A program made the translations under genes and the position numbers. The notes beneath the pieces are model-generated. The model ran no database searches, had not been told where the DNA came from, and was given only the letters and a program-made list of their open reading frames with translations. A stretch of DNA of 64,000 nucleotides from Heliocidaris tuberculata (lineage: Eukaryota > Echinodermata > Echinoidea > Camarodonta > Echinometridae): assembly GCA_025618425.1 (NCBI GenBank), contig CM046836.1, positions 26,535,087 to 26,599,086 on the forward strand. The letters are read 5' to 3'. Below, piece after piece: positions 11,106 to 22,310 of this stretch. Each line of letters starts with the position of its first letter. Position 1 is the first letter of the stretch.

Positions 11106-11285
11106 TTTGATGTTCTCAAAGTTCAAAAGTTGTAATGCGTGCACGTGGCCGGCCGGCCGGCGCAGCAACGTATATAGGGCGCGGCGGATATATGCGTACG
11201 GGCATGCACTGAATGCTGGACCGTGGCTGGCCGATCGTACGTATACTCGCGTTACACATCTACCGTAGATTTCATTGAGCAAATC
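11106..11285 (-). promoter_or_regulatory. GC-rich, CpG-bearing promoter-like block
   Basis: This stretch is clearly richer in G+C and CpG than its surroundings: GGCCGGCCGGCCGG at about 11147-11160, CGCGGCGG, and several CGTACG/GATCG sites. A TATATA-like motif occurs on either strand near 11170-11180. It sits directly upstream of the candidate ATG exon on the minus strand. Promoter function is inferred from composition and position only. Confidence 0.35.
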
Positions 11286-11551
11286 CGGGGGGGGGGGGGG
11301 GGGGGGGAGGGAATAGGGTCTAATGAAAAGATGAATGGTCCAAAATAACGTATAAACAGTGGGAACACTTAAGTTCAGCTGGCAACTTTTGGAAAGTAAA
11401 AACAAAAAAAGTCAACACAGAAAGAGAGAAAGAAAAAAAAAGAAAAGATTTTAACCCCAAATCGTGGGGGGGGGGGGACATTTCACCACCTGAAAATTCG
11501 TGGGGGGGGGACGTGTCCCCCCATCCCCCCCCCCCCCCAGGATTGACGCCC
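11286..11551. repeat. G-run element bordered by GGATTGACGCCC
   Basis: Four G- or C-runs (about 11287-11307, 11466-11477, 11502-11510, 11519-11538) surround non-coding sequence. The right end is AGGATTGACGCCC, the reverse complement of the terminus at 5361, and abuts an ATC array. Probably a non-autonomous DNA element. The left end is not firmly located. Confidence 0.45.
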
Positions 11552-11699
11552 ATCATCATCATCATCATTATATTATAATCATCATGATCACCATTACTGT
11601 GTACTGATCATTTCATCTCATTCCATTCCCACACTCTTTCTTGTTTACTTTCATATCTCCTACCCTTATCTCCTTGCCTGTTTCCTATCTCACTAATCC

Positions 11700-12131
11700 C
11701 TGCTCCATCCAACCACACCTACTAATCCATGCCAGCTGTATGTTATGTAACTGCCCTGTGCAGACACTGTGTATACATGTATATATGAGAGTTGTTGATG
11801 AATAAAGCTACACTTGCAGTTTGATACCACATCAAGGCAGTCACGAGACTGTTCTTTGTCAGCAACCAGAGAACATAAAATTGGTGACGAGGATGGGATA
11901 CCTCTTGTAGAATACGTCGCCAAGGAGAGAACACAAAATTGGCGACGAGGATGGGATACCTCTCGTAAGGAGAGAACATAAAATTGGCGACGAGGATGAA
12001 GCCTACCTCTCGGCTTCCACTAAGAAGAAGGGGGAGAGTATGCCAGCTCTAGACATCTAGATTCCTGCATTTGTACACGGATTGAAGGAGATATGGAACT
12101 ACCTCCACCTTTCGAGTTTAGCATCTGCAGA
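11700..12131 (+). mobile_element. 5' end of a gypsy-type LTR retrotransposon (LTR end, leader, gag start)
   Basis: An LTR-like stretch with AATAAA near 11801 is followed by three imperfect tandem copies of a roughly 40-60-bp segment carrying GAGAACATAAAATTGGYGACG then AGGATG (starting near 11870, 11928, 11961). ATTGGCGACGAGGATGG-like sequence is the usual LTR/primer-binding junction of Mag/SURL-like gypsy elements in animals. A leader leads to ATGGAACTACCTCCACCTTTC at 12093, encoding MELPPPFEF, which resembles gag N-termini of that group. After about 13 codons the frame enters an ATC microsatellite, so everything downstream is lost. The left LTR border is not defined. Confidence 0.55.
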
Positions 12132-12460
12132 GTCATCATCATCATCATAATCATCATTATCACCATCATCATCATCATCATCATCATCACCATTATCATC
12201 ATCACCACCACCATTACCATCATCACCATCATCATCACTGTCATCATCATTATCATTATTCTTTGTTTTTTGTTCTTTGTTTCTTGTTTTCATGATTCTA
12301 TCATCTCCTAATTTTACAGTATGCATTATTTTCTCCCATCTTATCTTATATCATGTTTTAACATGCATAACTTTATATTTCACCTGTCAACTACTCAACA
12401 AAATAAAAGATACGGACGACATTGCATGCATATCGTTCTGATACGATTGCAGTTCTAGTT
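12132..12460 (+). repeat. ATC array plus conserved 200-bp tail, copy 1
   Basis: (ATC)n at 12132-12260 is followed by a tail (12261-12460) that matches 31621-31840 closely: CATCTCCTAATTT, ACAGTATGCATTATTTTCTC, AAAATAAAAGATACGGACGA, and TACGATTGCAGTTCTAGTT at the end. Array and tail together form a dispersed repeat, so the microsatellite travels with or within an element. Confidence 0.75.
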
Positions 12461-12631
12461 ATTCTTGCTCTCGTCGAGTCGCCATGATATGACATTCGAG
12501 GAATTTTACTGTGTTTCATCTTACCTCACCTGGGTGGAGAGTGCCCAATATAGAGTAATGTCTTGCCAAAGGACGTTGTAGTGCTGTGGGATGCAAACCT
12601 TGCACATTGTGACCTGGTGAATTTTTGACCA
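12461..12631. repeat. Possible SINE-like remnant
   Basis: The segment at about 12515-12605 contains TGGGTGGAGAGTGCCC, CTTGCCAAAGGAC and GGGATGCAAACCTTG, which on the minus strand resembles a worn B box (GGTTTGCATCCC). The A box is not clear. Confidence 0.3.
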
Positions 12632-12770
12632 GGGACGTTTCATCAGTTAGTGTCTTGTAAGTGATTTTTGCCGACAAATTTGCTCTCGGCCAATCAGATG
12701 CATGGATTTCAGTAGCTTATAACAGTTATTACAACTTTTCATTGATAACAAGTTTTATGAAACAGGGACC
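12632..12770. repeat. Palindromic MITE with mixed arms
   Basis: Ends GGGACGTTTCATCAG and TTATGAAACAGGGACC. The left arm and centre (GTGTCTTGTAAGTGATTTTT, ACAAATTTGCTCTCGGCCAA) match the reverse complement of the 63039-63176 element. The right arm (TTGATAACAAGTTTTATGAA) matches the element at 2575-2722. It is therefore intermediate or recombinant between the two subfamilies. Its own arms pair only near the tips. Confidence 0.65.
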
Positions 12771-14289
12771 AGACCTCAACACGTTACGACACAGGGTAAT
12801 TTTGCTGCCAGTGAAAAATACATGCCGAGGCTCACGACACATTGTCGCCGGCGATAAATATTACAACTCTTAACCTAAAACCATATCCGTATACTAGAAC
12901 CAAGTTTTGCTCAAACAGTATGTTCCATGAAATTCGATTATGAAACGTGCATTGGGAGAAAGCAGGATAATTAAAGTTGTTGGCATGGTTGGAAAATAGC
13001 AATGAAACGGCTTCACTCCATTCAAATTTGTTTGGACTGGTATATGATTTTGCTTTAGAGTATACAAATCATCAAGAAATATTTTGTTTGTATGTTAGAG
13101 GTTCCATGTCATTATACTATCTTCATGATACGGGCTTCAAATATGCCTTCTATAAACAGATAAAGAGATATTTCAAGTTTAATTACACTTCCTATCGTGA
13201 GTAGACTACTCGAAACACCCGTTCGCGCTCACCAAGATAAGGGCTCTCGCGGAACCCAACTCGGTGTTCGGTTCCTCGCGTGCACCTGCATGTTATCCTT
13301 TATTTCCTTCATACTCCTAAACTGTGGACCTGAAGAATGCCAGATAAAGCTTTTTAAGGTTGATTTGATACTTTCTGGCGGTACACAAATCATTTTTTCA
13401 GGTGTTTGGTACACTTTAGAATACCCCCCCCCCCCCAACACACACACAAAATAATAATTTATTTGAGTCATCAGACAAATAATATGATTTTGAGAATATT
13501 AAGTCTCCGCTAATCAATAACTGATTAGCGAAGACTAAACGGTTTAAAAAATTCATACAAATCAACAAAAATAAGAAGTGGAAAAACGTCCATAAAGAGA
13601 AGAAACTCTGTGCGTTTTTACTTATATCAATTTATGATAAGTTCATAAACAGTTTATGGCCTGTCACATTAACAAAAAAAAAAAAAAAAAAAAAAAAACA
13701 GTAGGGAAATCCAAACTTAATGGCAAGTTGTTCTGAAAGAAAAAGGAAAAATCAGAGAAGTATAGATTGGTGAAAGTTTGAACGAAGCAAGCAATAAGAA
13801 AGTTATGATTTTTTTTAAAAGTTGTAATCACTATATATATATATGGGAGTTTCAAATTGGCCGAATCGGTATAAATGTCACTGTGATGCAGTGATGGACA
13901 ATTCCACCATTTACTCCAACACAAAAAAGTACAAGAATGTCATTTGTGTCAAAATGTATTACTCAGTAGGATCTTCTTCTTTAATGAGGATCAACAGTAT
14001 GCTATCTACAATATATTTTGAATACTGCTCCGAGGGTAAAGGCGCTTAGGAGAAAACCGCAAATTAATGATATTTCAGTGTACGACAACCGTGAGAGTTG
14101 TCCCCCACAATGTCACAATCGACTCACTGAATTGTCAATTCGAAATTCGCATAGATTTAGAGATCCCATTTTTTTTCAAACATCCATCAATTTCATATTC
14201 CTCGTCCCAATTCTTTCGAACTTTCACCATCCTGTTTTTTTCATTTTTCTACTTTCACACAAATCATGTTATTACCAAGATTGGATTGC
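12771..14289. other. No gene seen
   Basis: Contains a C-run at about 13425-13436, an A-run at 13673-13698, a short TATATA tract near 13831 and a small inverted repeat (AGTCTCCGCTAATCA / TGATTAGCGAAGACT, 13500-13535). Short frames here resemble nothing I know. Confidence 0.5.
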
Positions 14290-14700
14290 CCTTTAACCAT
14301 TCATGATATTTACCAAGTGTGAAAAATGTTTACTCTGAATTTCACCGATCATAGCCATAACACAAGCTATAATATGTCTATTCATATACTTTTTTCTAAA
14401 TATCAAATATCTAGACACTATACTAATTTATATGGCCCTAAAGTTTGGCATACTATACCTTCAGATATCAAAGATTCCCCATCACTCGTTTCGTTTAAGA
14501 AAATAATCAATATGTTTTCTAGACTAGGGTCCTGAATTAAATGTACATATCAAATCTTTTGTATAAGTTTCAAATACTTTGGGGCTATTTTTAAAACTTG
14601 ATTAAGGAGGCAGCCTTCGACAGGCCTCCGGCAAATGCGGGCTCCTCCACTATGAAATTGATGTCCTCTCTTTTAATTATATATGAGTATAGTAAAATTA
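14290..14700 (+). pseudogene. LINE reverse transcriptase C-terminal tail and 3' UTR
   Basis: The frame 14326-14532 contains MFTLNF...HSHNTSYNM and then YGPKVWHTIPSDI followed by SPSLVSFKK. This is the usual last part of reverse transcriptase ORFs in CR1/jockey/RTE-like LINEs (HNTR..., GPKIWN-LP, SL-SFK). The 3' UTR-like part holds AGGCCTCCGGCAAATGCGGG near 14618. The polymerase core is absent, so this is a strongly 5'-truncated copy. Exact clade not determinable. Confidence 0.65.
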
Positions 14701-15510
14701 TACATTTATGGTATTTTTTTTAAATGTTTTGTTGTCATTTTTGTGAGTGATAATAAACATGAAACTTGCAACTCTAAAATGTCATGCTCAGTTCCATTAC
14801 TTAATCATTCGTGTGTTTTGTGTTGTGGTAGTAGTTGTAATATGTTATTGGGCCTATGGAATCTCTCTCCCCCCCCCCCCCCCCCCCCCCCCCCCCTCTA
14901 TTATCACAAAGTGCATTTATGCCAAAGTCTCTTCTGGGCGCACACCTGTAATTATTTCCCCATGCATAGGCTCATGTGTTAAAAATGAGAAAAAAATCAT
15001 GAAAAATAAGTGCTAGCGATGGCACCATTCAAACTTGTGTCTTGAATAGTTCATACAATTTCCTTGACTTCCTGAAAATAGGAAGGGGGTGTTTTTAGCA
15101 TTTTTTTCTCTTTACAGGGGCTGGAACTTAGACTACCCACAAACCTGGTACAGTGGTTATGAGGTTTCTTGGGTTTATAATAAAGTCCCCGTAAAATCCC
15201 ACTGGGACCAACTCCTGCCCTCTCATGGGGCTGATCTGCAGTAAATCTGCAGTAAATATCCCTCTTTAGGCACATATGAAAAAAATTGTTGAAATATTAT
15301 CGATTTTATTCAAATGACCGAAAACGACTGGATCTAATTACAGGCGTGCGGCCTTCAAAAACAGCAATTAGCTGTGAACTTGGATTTTTTCTTTTTACAT
15401 TACTATAATTTTGGGGTACTACATAAATATAATCCTTCACACAAATTCTTTTCTCATCATTTGCCTTCCCCTTAAAGAGGTGGAAATGCATCCCTACATG
15501 GGTCGAATTA
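14701..15510. other. No gene seen
   Basis: Includes a long poly-C run at about 14869-14896. Short open frames here show no recognisable protein features. Confidence 0.5.
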
Positions 15511-15780
15511 GTCTAGTTCTGGACGTTGGAATTATTTTGTCCGTAAAACCCATTGTACGTGCACCCAGCATATAACCAGGGAGGTGGAAGGGAGACGGCG
15601 CGGAGTCCTCTGATTCACTCTCCCCACAAATTCATCTTCCCCGAAAGTTTTTCGGGGAAGGTGAATTTGTGGGGAGAGTGAATCAGTGGACTTCGCACCG
15701 TTCTACGTTCAGTGCACGCACACGGGGTTGTAGCTTCATGGTTTTACGGACAAAATAGTTAAAAACGTCCAGAACTAGAC
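15511..15780. mobile_element. 270-bp palindromic MITE, TIR GTCTAGTTCTGGACG
   Basis: Almost the whole element is one inverted repeat. The left end is TAGTCTAGTTCTGGACGTTG, the right end its complement, and the turn is at CCCCGAAAGTTTTTCGGGG near 15640-15658. TA (or TTA) borders each end. The arm also contains AATTATTTTGTCCGTAAAAC and CTCTCCCCACAAATTCA. A shorter relative lies at 21656-21771. No coding capacity. Confidence 0.85.
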
Positions 15781-15829
15781 TAATCAGGCATGTGATCATG
15801 GTGATCAATGTTAGTCAGTTTTATTGGTT

Positions 15830-18330
15830 ATTGACTTTGAAAAGGCATTCGACTCTGTGTCGCACAAATTCCTCTATAAAGTTTTGGATTTCTTTCAGTT
15901 TGGCCCATCTTTACAGGAATGGATTAAATTGTTTTATGAAAACGCTTCCTCGTGTGTCTTAGTTAGGGCTGGCGTCCACTAGAGCGCCGACAACATTAGG
16001 AAGGGTTGCGGAAGCAAATTTTGTCATTTCGGCATTCGTTCCGCGTCAGACGCGGAAAAATTATGCAAATTATTGTTTCCTGAGACATTATTAAGAATGT
16101 CAACACATTGACTGCAGTCAGTCCTAGGAGCGTCCTAGGAATCATTCAGGAATGTCCCGAAATGCCGCGGAAAATGCTGATCGTGGCAGGACAGTGCGGA
16201 CACATCTAGGATCACACCAGGAGTGGTAAAATAACGGACAAGGACAATCCTGAAACATTCTGCGTGGCTTCCGCTTGCCTTCGCGAAGCTTCCGGCACCG
16301 CGGAAGCTTTCAGGAGCGTTTCCGGAGAATGCGGAAGTGTTAAAGAAAGGCAGGATGTCCTGACGATGTCCGGACGACAATGCGGACAAGTTGCCGAAGG
16401 TGTCAGGAAGTTCATTTCCGCGTCCAAATTTTGGTCGAGACCAAAATTTGGACGCGGAAATTTTGCTCTCTCCTGAAGGTGCGGAAACGCTGGGAAGTGT
16501 TCAGGAATGGTGAAGACAGTGAACGGAGCCTTTCAAGAATATGCGGAGACCTTGCTGAATGAATGCGGAATGACTAATCTTGCATTCTGCGTCTTGTCCG
16601 CGCCCTAGTGGACGCCTAGTCTTAACGGACATTGTACAGATAGATTTTTAATAGGAAGAGGGTGTCGCCATGGGAGATCCTTTGTCCCCTTACCTGTTTT
16701 TGTTAGCATGGTTAGTGAGTGAAATACTTGGTATCCTAATGCGTTACTCAAATTCTTTAGTTGGATTGCATACGAATGAGAAAACACTCAAACTGTTGCA
16801 ATATGCAGATGATACCCTTTTGACACTCAATGTTACCAGGCAAGATTTACAGTGTGCCCTCGAAATACTTAATGACTTTAAAAATATGTACAATCTTAAA
16901 ATCAACATAACATAAACGCACGTTATATACATTTATACATTTATCACAGATGGTGGAACATAATTATTGTGAAAAGATAAAAGAAATTAAAAATCAAATG
17001 ACCTCATGGTTGAAAAGATCATTGACTCCCTTAGGACGAGTAACCATAATTAAATCGTTATTTATACCCAAATTAAACTACTTGTTTCTATCACTTCCAG
17101 AACCAAATCCACAAATTATTAAAGAGGTAAATCGATGTTTTTACTCGTTTATATGGGGTAATAAACCTGACAAAATAAGAAGAAAACAAATGTGTCAGTT
17201 ATATAAGGATGGTGGAGTTAAAATGATGCATATTTTTATGCATATGAAATCTCTTAAGATATCATGGGTTAGAAGATTTATTAATGACTCATCTGATGAC
17301 AACTTTACTCATCATATGTTTCTCTCGTTTTTTCCTGCATCATATTCTCCCCAATTGTATAGGGGGTCCGAACATTACAAACAATTAGCCACTGTCACGC
17401 TTAATCCATTTTGGAAAGAGGTACTTTTCGCTTTTTCAGAATTGGTTGAACTCACTGTAGATACTATTGCATGTCAATCTCTCTGGAATAATCACAGTAT
17501 AAAAGTGAATAATAATTCAATATATTTTGAATCTTGGAGTGTGGAAGGAATACGTTTTATCAATGATATTTTGAAAACAGATGGTACATTTCTATCGTAT
17601 TTTGAACTTCAACATAAATTCAATATACACAAAAATTTCCTTCAATACTATGGGTTGTGCAGTGCTATTCGGTCTGGTTTTAAAAAGAGTGTTATACCAA
17701 AATTGATGGAACCTACATGTATTATACCTGAAGCATTACTTCTTATATTGAAAATGAAAAAAAGGGTGTTCACATATTTACCAGTCGTTTTTAAAACATA
17801 ACGTGAAAGAATATAACAGCCTTACAAAATGGAAACAGGATTTAGAACTCGAAGATAAAGCATGGTATTCATATTGTTTGACTCCCTTTCAATCAACTAT
17901 TGATATGAATATGAGGTGGTTTCAGTTTAAGATTTTAAACAGAATACTTTACATGAAAGACTTATTGTTAAAATTCCAATTAGTTACTGATAAGAAATGT
18001 ACATTTTGTAACAGCAGTGAAGAGACAATTACTCATATTTTTTGTTACTGTCCACATTCAAATGTAATATGGTCAAAACTTGAGGAATGGTTGTTTCGTA
18101 AGACTAATATGAAGGTCAAACTCACAAATCAGAATAAATTGTTCGGCTTTAATGGCTGTCATAAACAACGCTTTTAATTGTATTTTGATTATTGTAAGAA
18201 AAGAAATTTATTCAGCTAAATGCAAAAACCACATACCACTCTTTGAAAAAGTTATGTTAGCTGTTAAATCTTATTATGATATGGAAAGTTATGTAGCAAA
18301 ACAAATCTTTAAGAAAAGAATTTTATGAAA
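15830..18330 (+). pseudogene. Non-LTR reverse transcriptase, broken
   Basis: Starts inside RT motif A (IDFEKAFDSVSHKFLYK, 15830). After the MITE at 15971-16616 it resumes with GHCTDRFLIGRGCR. A one-base insertion near 16674 shifts the frame, then GDPLSPYLFLL continues, and the catalytic box is QYADDTLL near 16799. A stop near 16913 and others near 17801 and 18175 break it further. Later parts are the thumb-like MTSWLKRSLTPLGRVTIIKS, CFYSFIWGNKPDKIRR, and a C-terminal zinc-knuckle-like CTFCNSSEETITHIFCYC. That last feature, with the SLTPLGRVTIIK motif, is typical of the L1/Tx1 clade. The final frame ends in KKRIL and a TGA near 18326. Confidence 0.85.
15971..16616. mobile_element. 646-bp MITE, TIR GGCGTCCACTAG
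   Basis: Ends GGCGTCCACTAGAGCGC and GCGCCCTAGTGGACGCC. The interior is rich in repeated GCGGAA/TTCCGC motifs and has a perfect 23-bp-arm palindrome at 16414-16461 (arm ATTTCCGCGTCCAAATTTTG...). It interrupts the LINE reverse transcriptase: flanking codons on both sides fit the same RT segment. Target duplication is not clear; TAGTCTTA-like sequence occurs on both sides. Confidence 0.8.
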
Positions 18331-18575
18331 AAATGATTTAACTTTACCAAATATTTCTGAATGTTTTAGTTTAAATTTTGTTTGTTTGATTGCTGTATAT
18401 GCAGAATACAAATTATATTTTCTATGTCCTATCTTATGTCACAATGTGACCGAGATTATTTCGTTATGTTCTAATGTTTGAATAATTATTTGACAATGTC
18501 ATGGAATAGTGTATGTATTGATTTTTTTGTGAAAATAATGAATGTTTATAAATAATAAAGGAGCCATGTGGAAGG

Positions 18576-18959
18576 GTAAATATATATATATATTTTTAAA
18601 AGTTTTATTGGGAAGGGGGAACTCACATGTCTTCAGTCTTTCCCCAATAGTTTTAAGACCCAACTGAATAATATTCCGTCCAACTGCTAATCATGCATCA
18701 TGCAAACGGGGAAACTATATGATTATTATTATGAACATTGTCATATATAGCACAACGGGCACGCAGGATACTGATATTTGGCTTATCCGACTACGAGGAC
18801 ATTTTGTCTTCAACTTTTCTCAATAGCTTTAAGACTGTATGATTATTAAAATGGGTGAGAGATTGCACTCCTTAGTTTCTAGCTCCATGATGTTTTCAGG
18901 GAATCGTAATGCAGCATGATGCAGTACAAAGATAGAGGTAAGCCTTTACACGAATGAAA

Positions 18960-19017
<58 letters not shown>

Positions 19018-19908
19018 TATCAAGGGTTAAAAATTGAACCGTTTTCTTAGTGCATTAACTAATACAAGCAGTTCATTTGATTTAAAACACATACATTGAT
19101 CATGCTGAAGCAATACTGTCTTTAAAAGTTGAAAATGTTTAAACACAACAACGAGTATTATGAAGCAAAGTACTTTACAACCCTGAATATAATTTTATTA
19201 TGCAAACAATAGAGTGGATAGCGCAAACACTCATTTCCAACAACTGTTCTTGGTATCAATAGCCATAAGGCCCCACTGGACAAAATATCTTGAAGTTTGA
19301 CTTCTAGACCAAATGATATAGTTACCGCCTTAATGTAAGTTTTAAAAATGTGTCATCCCTGAAGAGTTATTGAAACTTTCTTGAATGTATTGATCTAATG
19401 TTGAAAGTTTAAGCAATACTCTGATATTCAGTGGAATAATGTGATTGTTCGGACTTATATATTTATAGACATGATAAAGAGAGACCAACTCTATATTGAT
19501 CACGTGGCATCCAGGTACAACACTCTTTACTGAATGTCATTGGTGTTTTCCCTTTGACTTGTTCATCGTGATAGCACTGAGTAAAAGATGTCCTTTTCTT
19601 GGAACATGGACACTTGCAATGTGGCACTTCGGTTGATTACAGTCAAGACTGGCCAAATTCTTGTTTCTCCTTCTTAACCCTCTATTTCTTTCCTATTCTT
19701 CAGGAAAGTAGCTTGTAATTAGTAGACCCTCTGTCATGTCTGTGTTTGTGACCTTTTCTACAGACATGACAGCAGAGTTTTGGCACGTTTAATGCGATGA
19801 CATAGGGTATCAGCAGCAATATGACCCCATACAAATGCTGACAATGGTCATCAAAGCCATCGTTATCAATGTCATCATCATTTACATCATCGCATTCCAT
19901 CATCATCA
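18576..19908. other. No certain gene; (AT)n tract
   Basis: Perfect (AT)n array at about 18965-19013. No recognisable gene. A weak candidate second exon for the signal-peptide gene lies at 19758-19837 on the minus strand: CAG then a short frame from FVWGHIAAD to RAKTLLSCL and a stop, in the required phase but with a poor polypyrimidine tract. Confidence 0.4.
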
Positions 19909-20036
19909 ACAGCAGCAGCAGCAGCAACATCATCTCTTCCTCCTTCTCCTCTTCTTCTTTCTTTCTTCTTCTTCTTCTTCTTCTTCTTCTTCTTCTTCTT
20001 CTTCTTTTTCTTCTTCTCCTTCTTCTCCTTCTTCAT
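19909..20036. repeat. (CAG)n and (CTT)n microsatellites
   Basis: CAGCAG array at about 19909-19926, then a CTT-rich array at about 19940-20036. Open frames through it are leucine or serine runs and not genes. Confidence 0.95.
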
Positions 20037-20166
20037 CACAATAATCATCATTATCACCATCATTAAATCATACATGTCATAAAGGATGGCGTGAAATTGT
20101 GGGTGAAACTGTCAGGGTACACCTTCGAGATATTTACCTCACCGGAAGCAGTATGGAAATACTTAC

Positions 20167-20242
20167 ATTGACCATGAACAGGTGAAGCAAGTGCGATCGG
20201 GCATGCCAGGATGATGAGAACGATTGTGTGGGACAACATCAT
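20167..20242 (-). CDS. First coding exon with signal peptide, unknown secreted protein
   Basis: On the minus strand, tandem ATGs at 20242-20237 open 25 codons: MMLSHTIVLIILACPIALAS then PVHGQ. The exon is followed by a perfect donor, CAAT|GTAAGTAT. The peptide has the layout of a classic signal peptide: short N-region, hydrophobic core VLIILACPIA, and likely cleavage after ALA or SPVHG. The intron is in phase 1, common after signal-peptide exons of secreted proteins. The 5' flank (20243-20310) holds a (CT)n stretch. Later exons would lie at lower coordinates and were not identified with confidence, so the mature product is unknown. Confidence 0.55.
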
Positions 20243-21655
20243 GATGACGTATGCTCTCGACCAACGTCCGTCTAAACAAAGACAAAATCACTCTCTCTCT
20301 CTCTCAGAGTTCTCCAATAAGAGATATACCTGTAGGCCAACCCTTTCCCCAAAGCAGGAAGAGAATCAAGTAAAGTTCTCCTCTTTGCCCGACAGCCGAA
20401 CGAGAGAATGGTCTGAATCTACACAAGCTTAGACACTCTTTCAAGTTTAGAGTCAATGGACCTGAAACCCCAGGGGGGCATTGCATCCGTGGGCGCATGC
20501 AGCTTGGGTTTGCATAAATGTTTGTGGTGTACCTGGGTTCTTATGATGATTTACAGGTATAATCAGTTCTCTTTTGTTGAATTTCCAGAACTGCAAAAGA
20601 AAAATTTGAAGCTCGTTGTAGCATGGTTAACAACCAGTTTGTATAGCTAGGATTTGAGCTTTACCGGAATGGGAATTATGAAGTATTAATAGCGCACAAT
20701 TCAAGACGAGACGTGATAAAATGTAGCGGAAAGACGCTTGATTTACAGTCCCCTGTGTTATCCCTTGTTATAAAGTTATTGAGGCATGCATGGATTTGTT
20801 TAAGAACAAACTGTCATTGCTTCAAACGATTACCTGCTGCTTAAGTTTGAGGAAGGGTGTATGCTGAGTAGATCACATGATCTGATGATTACACAAGGGA
20901 TATAAAAAGTAGGTCTCTAGGAAACAACGACAAGATAATGTACTCGCAATATTTTGATTGATTTGAAGATTTTATTTCGTTTCATTTTCATTTTTACAAA
21001 GTAACAAAATTGTGCAGTTAACAATAAAATAAAAAATGAAATTAACAATAAATAGACAGACAGATTGGGAAATTAGACGATGCTACAGGGAAGTTCCCCT
21101 GCGAAATCCCTCTTACTAGAGGAGGAAAGCTACAGGGCGCATGATACTATTACATCAGGTGAATATACCTCACTGGATTATATCCATTCATTGACAGCTT
21201 TTTAATATTTGAGAAGGGAGAGTTAATGGAAGTATAACGAAAAATTGATCCATGATACAATTCTCCAAACTTTTGGCTATAGTCAGTATTAAATGCGCAC
21301 TAAAAAAAAAAAAAAAAAAAAATCATTTTAGGGAGGGGAGGAGGGGGGGGGGGACTAATTGATTTCTCCCCCGTTCACAAGCTACTCTAATACTCTAGTG
21401 CCATTCTTTAAAAATATATATTATTCAAAATGAACTATGAATATTGAATTAATGATTAATGGCATGAATATACAAACCGCCAGCAACAGGTATTGTTTAT
21501 AAGGGTGTCGTGGGTAAGCTTTCCATTCATTGACGTCAACTCCTCGTTGTGAATTTGAAAAAAAAACCCTTGGATGGATCAGTAGATGAAGCAGGAGTAG
21601 CCAGTCAACTTTGCCAATAAACCCTAATCTCAAGTCAACAATGCGGTTTGCCATC
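20243..21655. other. Upstream flank of signal-peptide exon; A-run and G-run
   Basis: No gene recognised. Contains CTCTCT near 20290-20304, an AT-rich LINE-tail-like segment near 20950-21060, a poly-A run at about 21302-21321 and a G-run near 21343-21353. Promoter elements for the minus-strand exon were not identified. Confidence 0.4.
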
Positions 21656-21771
21656 GTCTACTTCTGGACGTTTGTAATTATTTTGTCTGTAAAACCCCAT
21701 GTGCGTGCACCCAGCGTAGAACCAGGGAGGTGTGAAGTCCTCTGATTCACATTCCCAAACAAACGTCCAGG
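21656..21771. repeat. Deleted relative of the 15511-15780 palindromic MITE
   Basis: Shows the left arm: GTCTACTTCTGGACGTTTG, AATTATTTTGTCTGTAAAAC, GTGCACCCAGCGTAGAACCA, GAAGTCCTCTGATTCAC. It then jumps to AACGTCCAGGA, the outer end of the opposite arm. The second arm is nearly absent, so the copy is an internal-deletion derivative. Confidence 0.7.
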
Positions 21772-22075
21772 ATTTTCCAGTAGTGCTCATGACTTTCCCT
21801 GAAAATTCTCAGGGAACGCAATTAAGAGAGCCCCGTCTACACTCACAAAGCAACGCTTCTCATTGGATGCAGAGTACGTCAGTCACCAGTGCGTATCAAG
21901 TGATTTCAGCCGTTGAATCGAACATGAGTTTTGTAATAGTCTTTGAATCCTAACGTAGCACGAACAGAATGTTTAAGTAGTATCAATGAAAGCAATGTAT
22001 TAAAAGATTAATGCCAATAACTGAGTAGTATTAATTATTTTCTGTAAAAGCAAATATGTTTTGTCCACAATATGA

Positions 22076-22079
<4 letters not shown>

Positions 22080-22163
<84 letters not shown>
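22080..22163. repeat. (AT)n microsatellite
   Basis: Two nearly perfect AT arrays separated by one AATA interruption near 22108. Confidence 0.95.
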
Positions 22164-22165
<2 letters not shown>

Positions 22166-22310
22166 CATTACTTCTGATTCTCAATCATAAGATAAAATAC
22201 GTCATGTAGACTAAGACTACCTTAAGCTCATCACGTGGGTTTGTTGTTCTGTTCTGCGATGCCTTCCTTTTCGACAGCCTGCTTGATCCACTGATCTCTA
22301 CTGAAAAAAT

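Larger units (their letters stand above)
15784..18575 (+). mobile_element. L1/Tx1-like LINE fragment, 5' truncated
   Basis: A reverse transcriptase ORF in pieces, followed by an AT-rich 3' UTR ending near AATAATAAAGGAGCC at 18553-18567. The 5' part (endonuclease and start of RT) is missing; the left edge abuts the palindromic MITE that ends at 15780. A second MITE (15971-16616) splits the RT core. The element is inactive. Confidence 0.8.
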
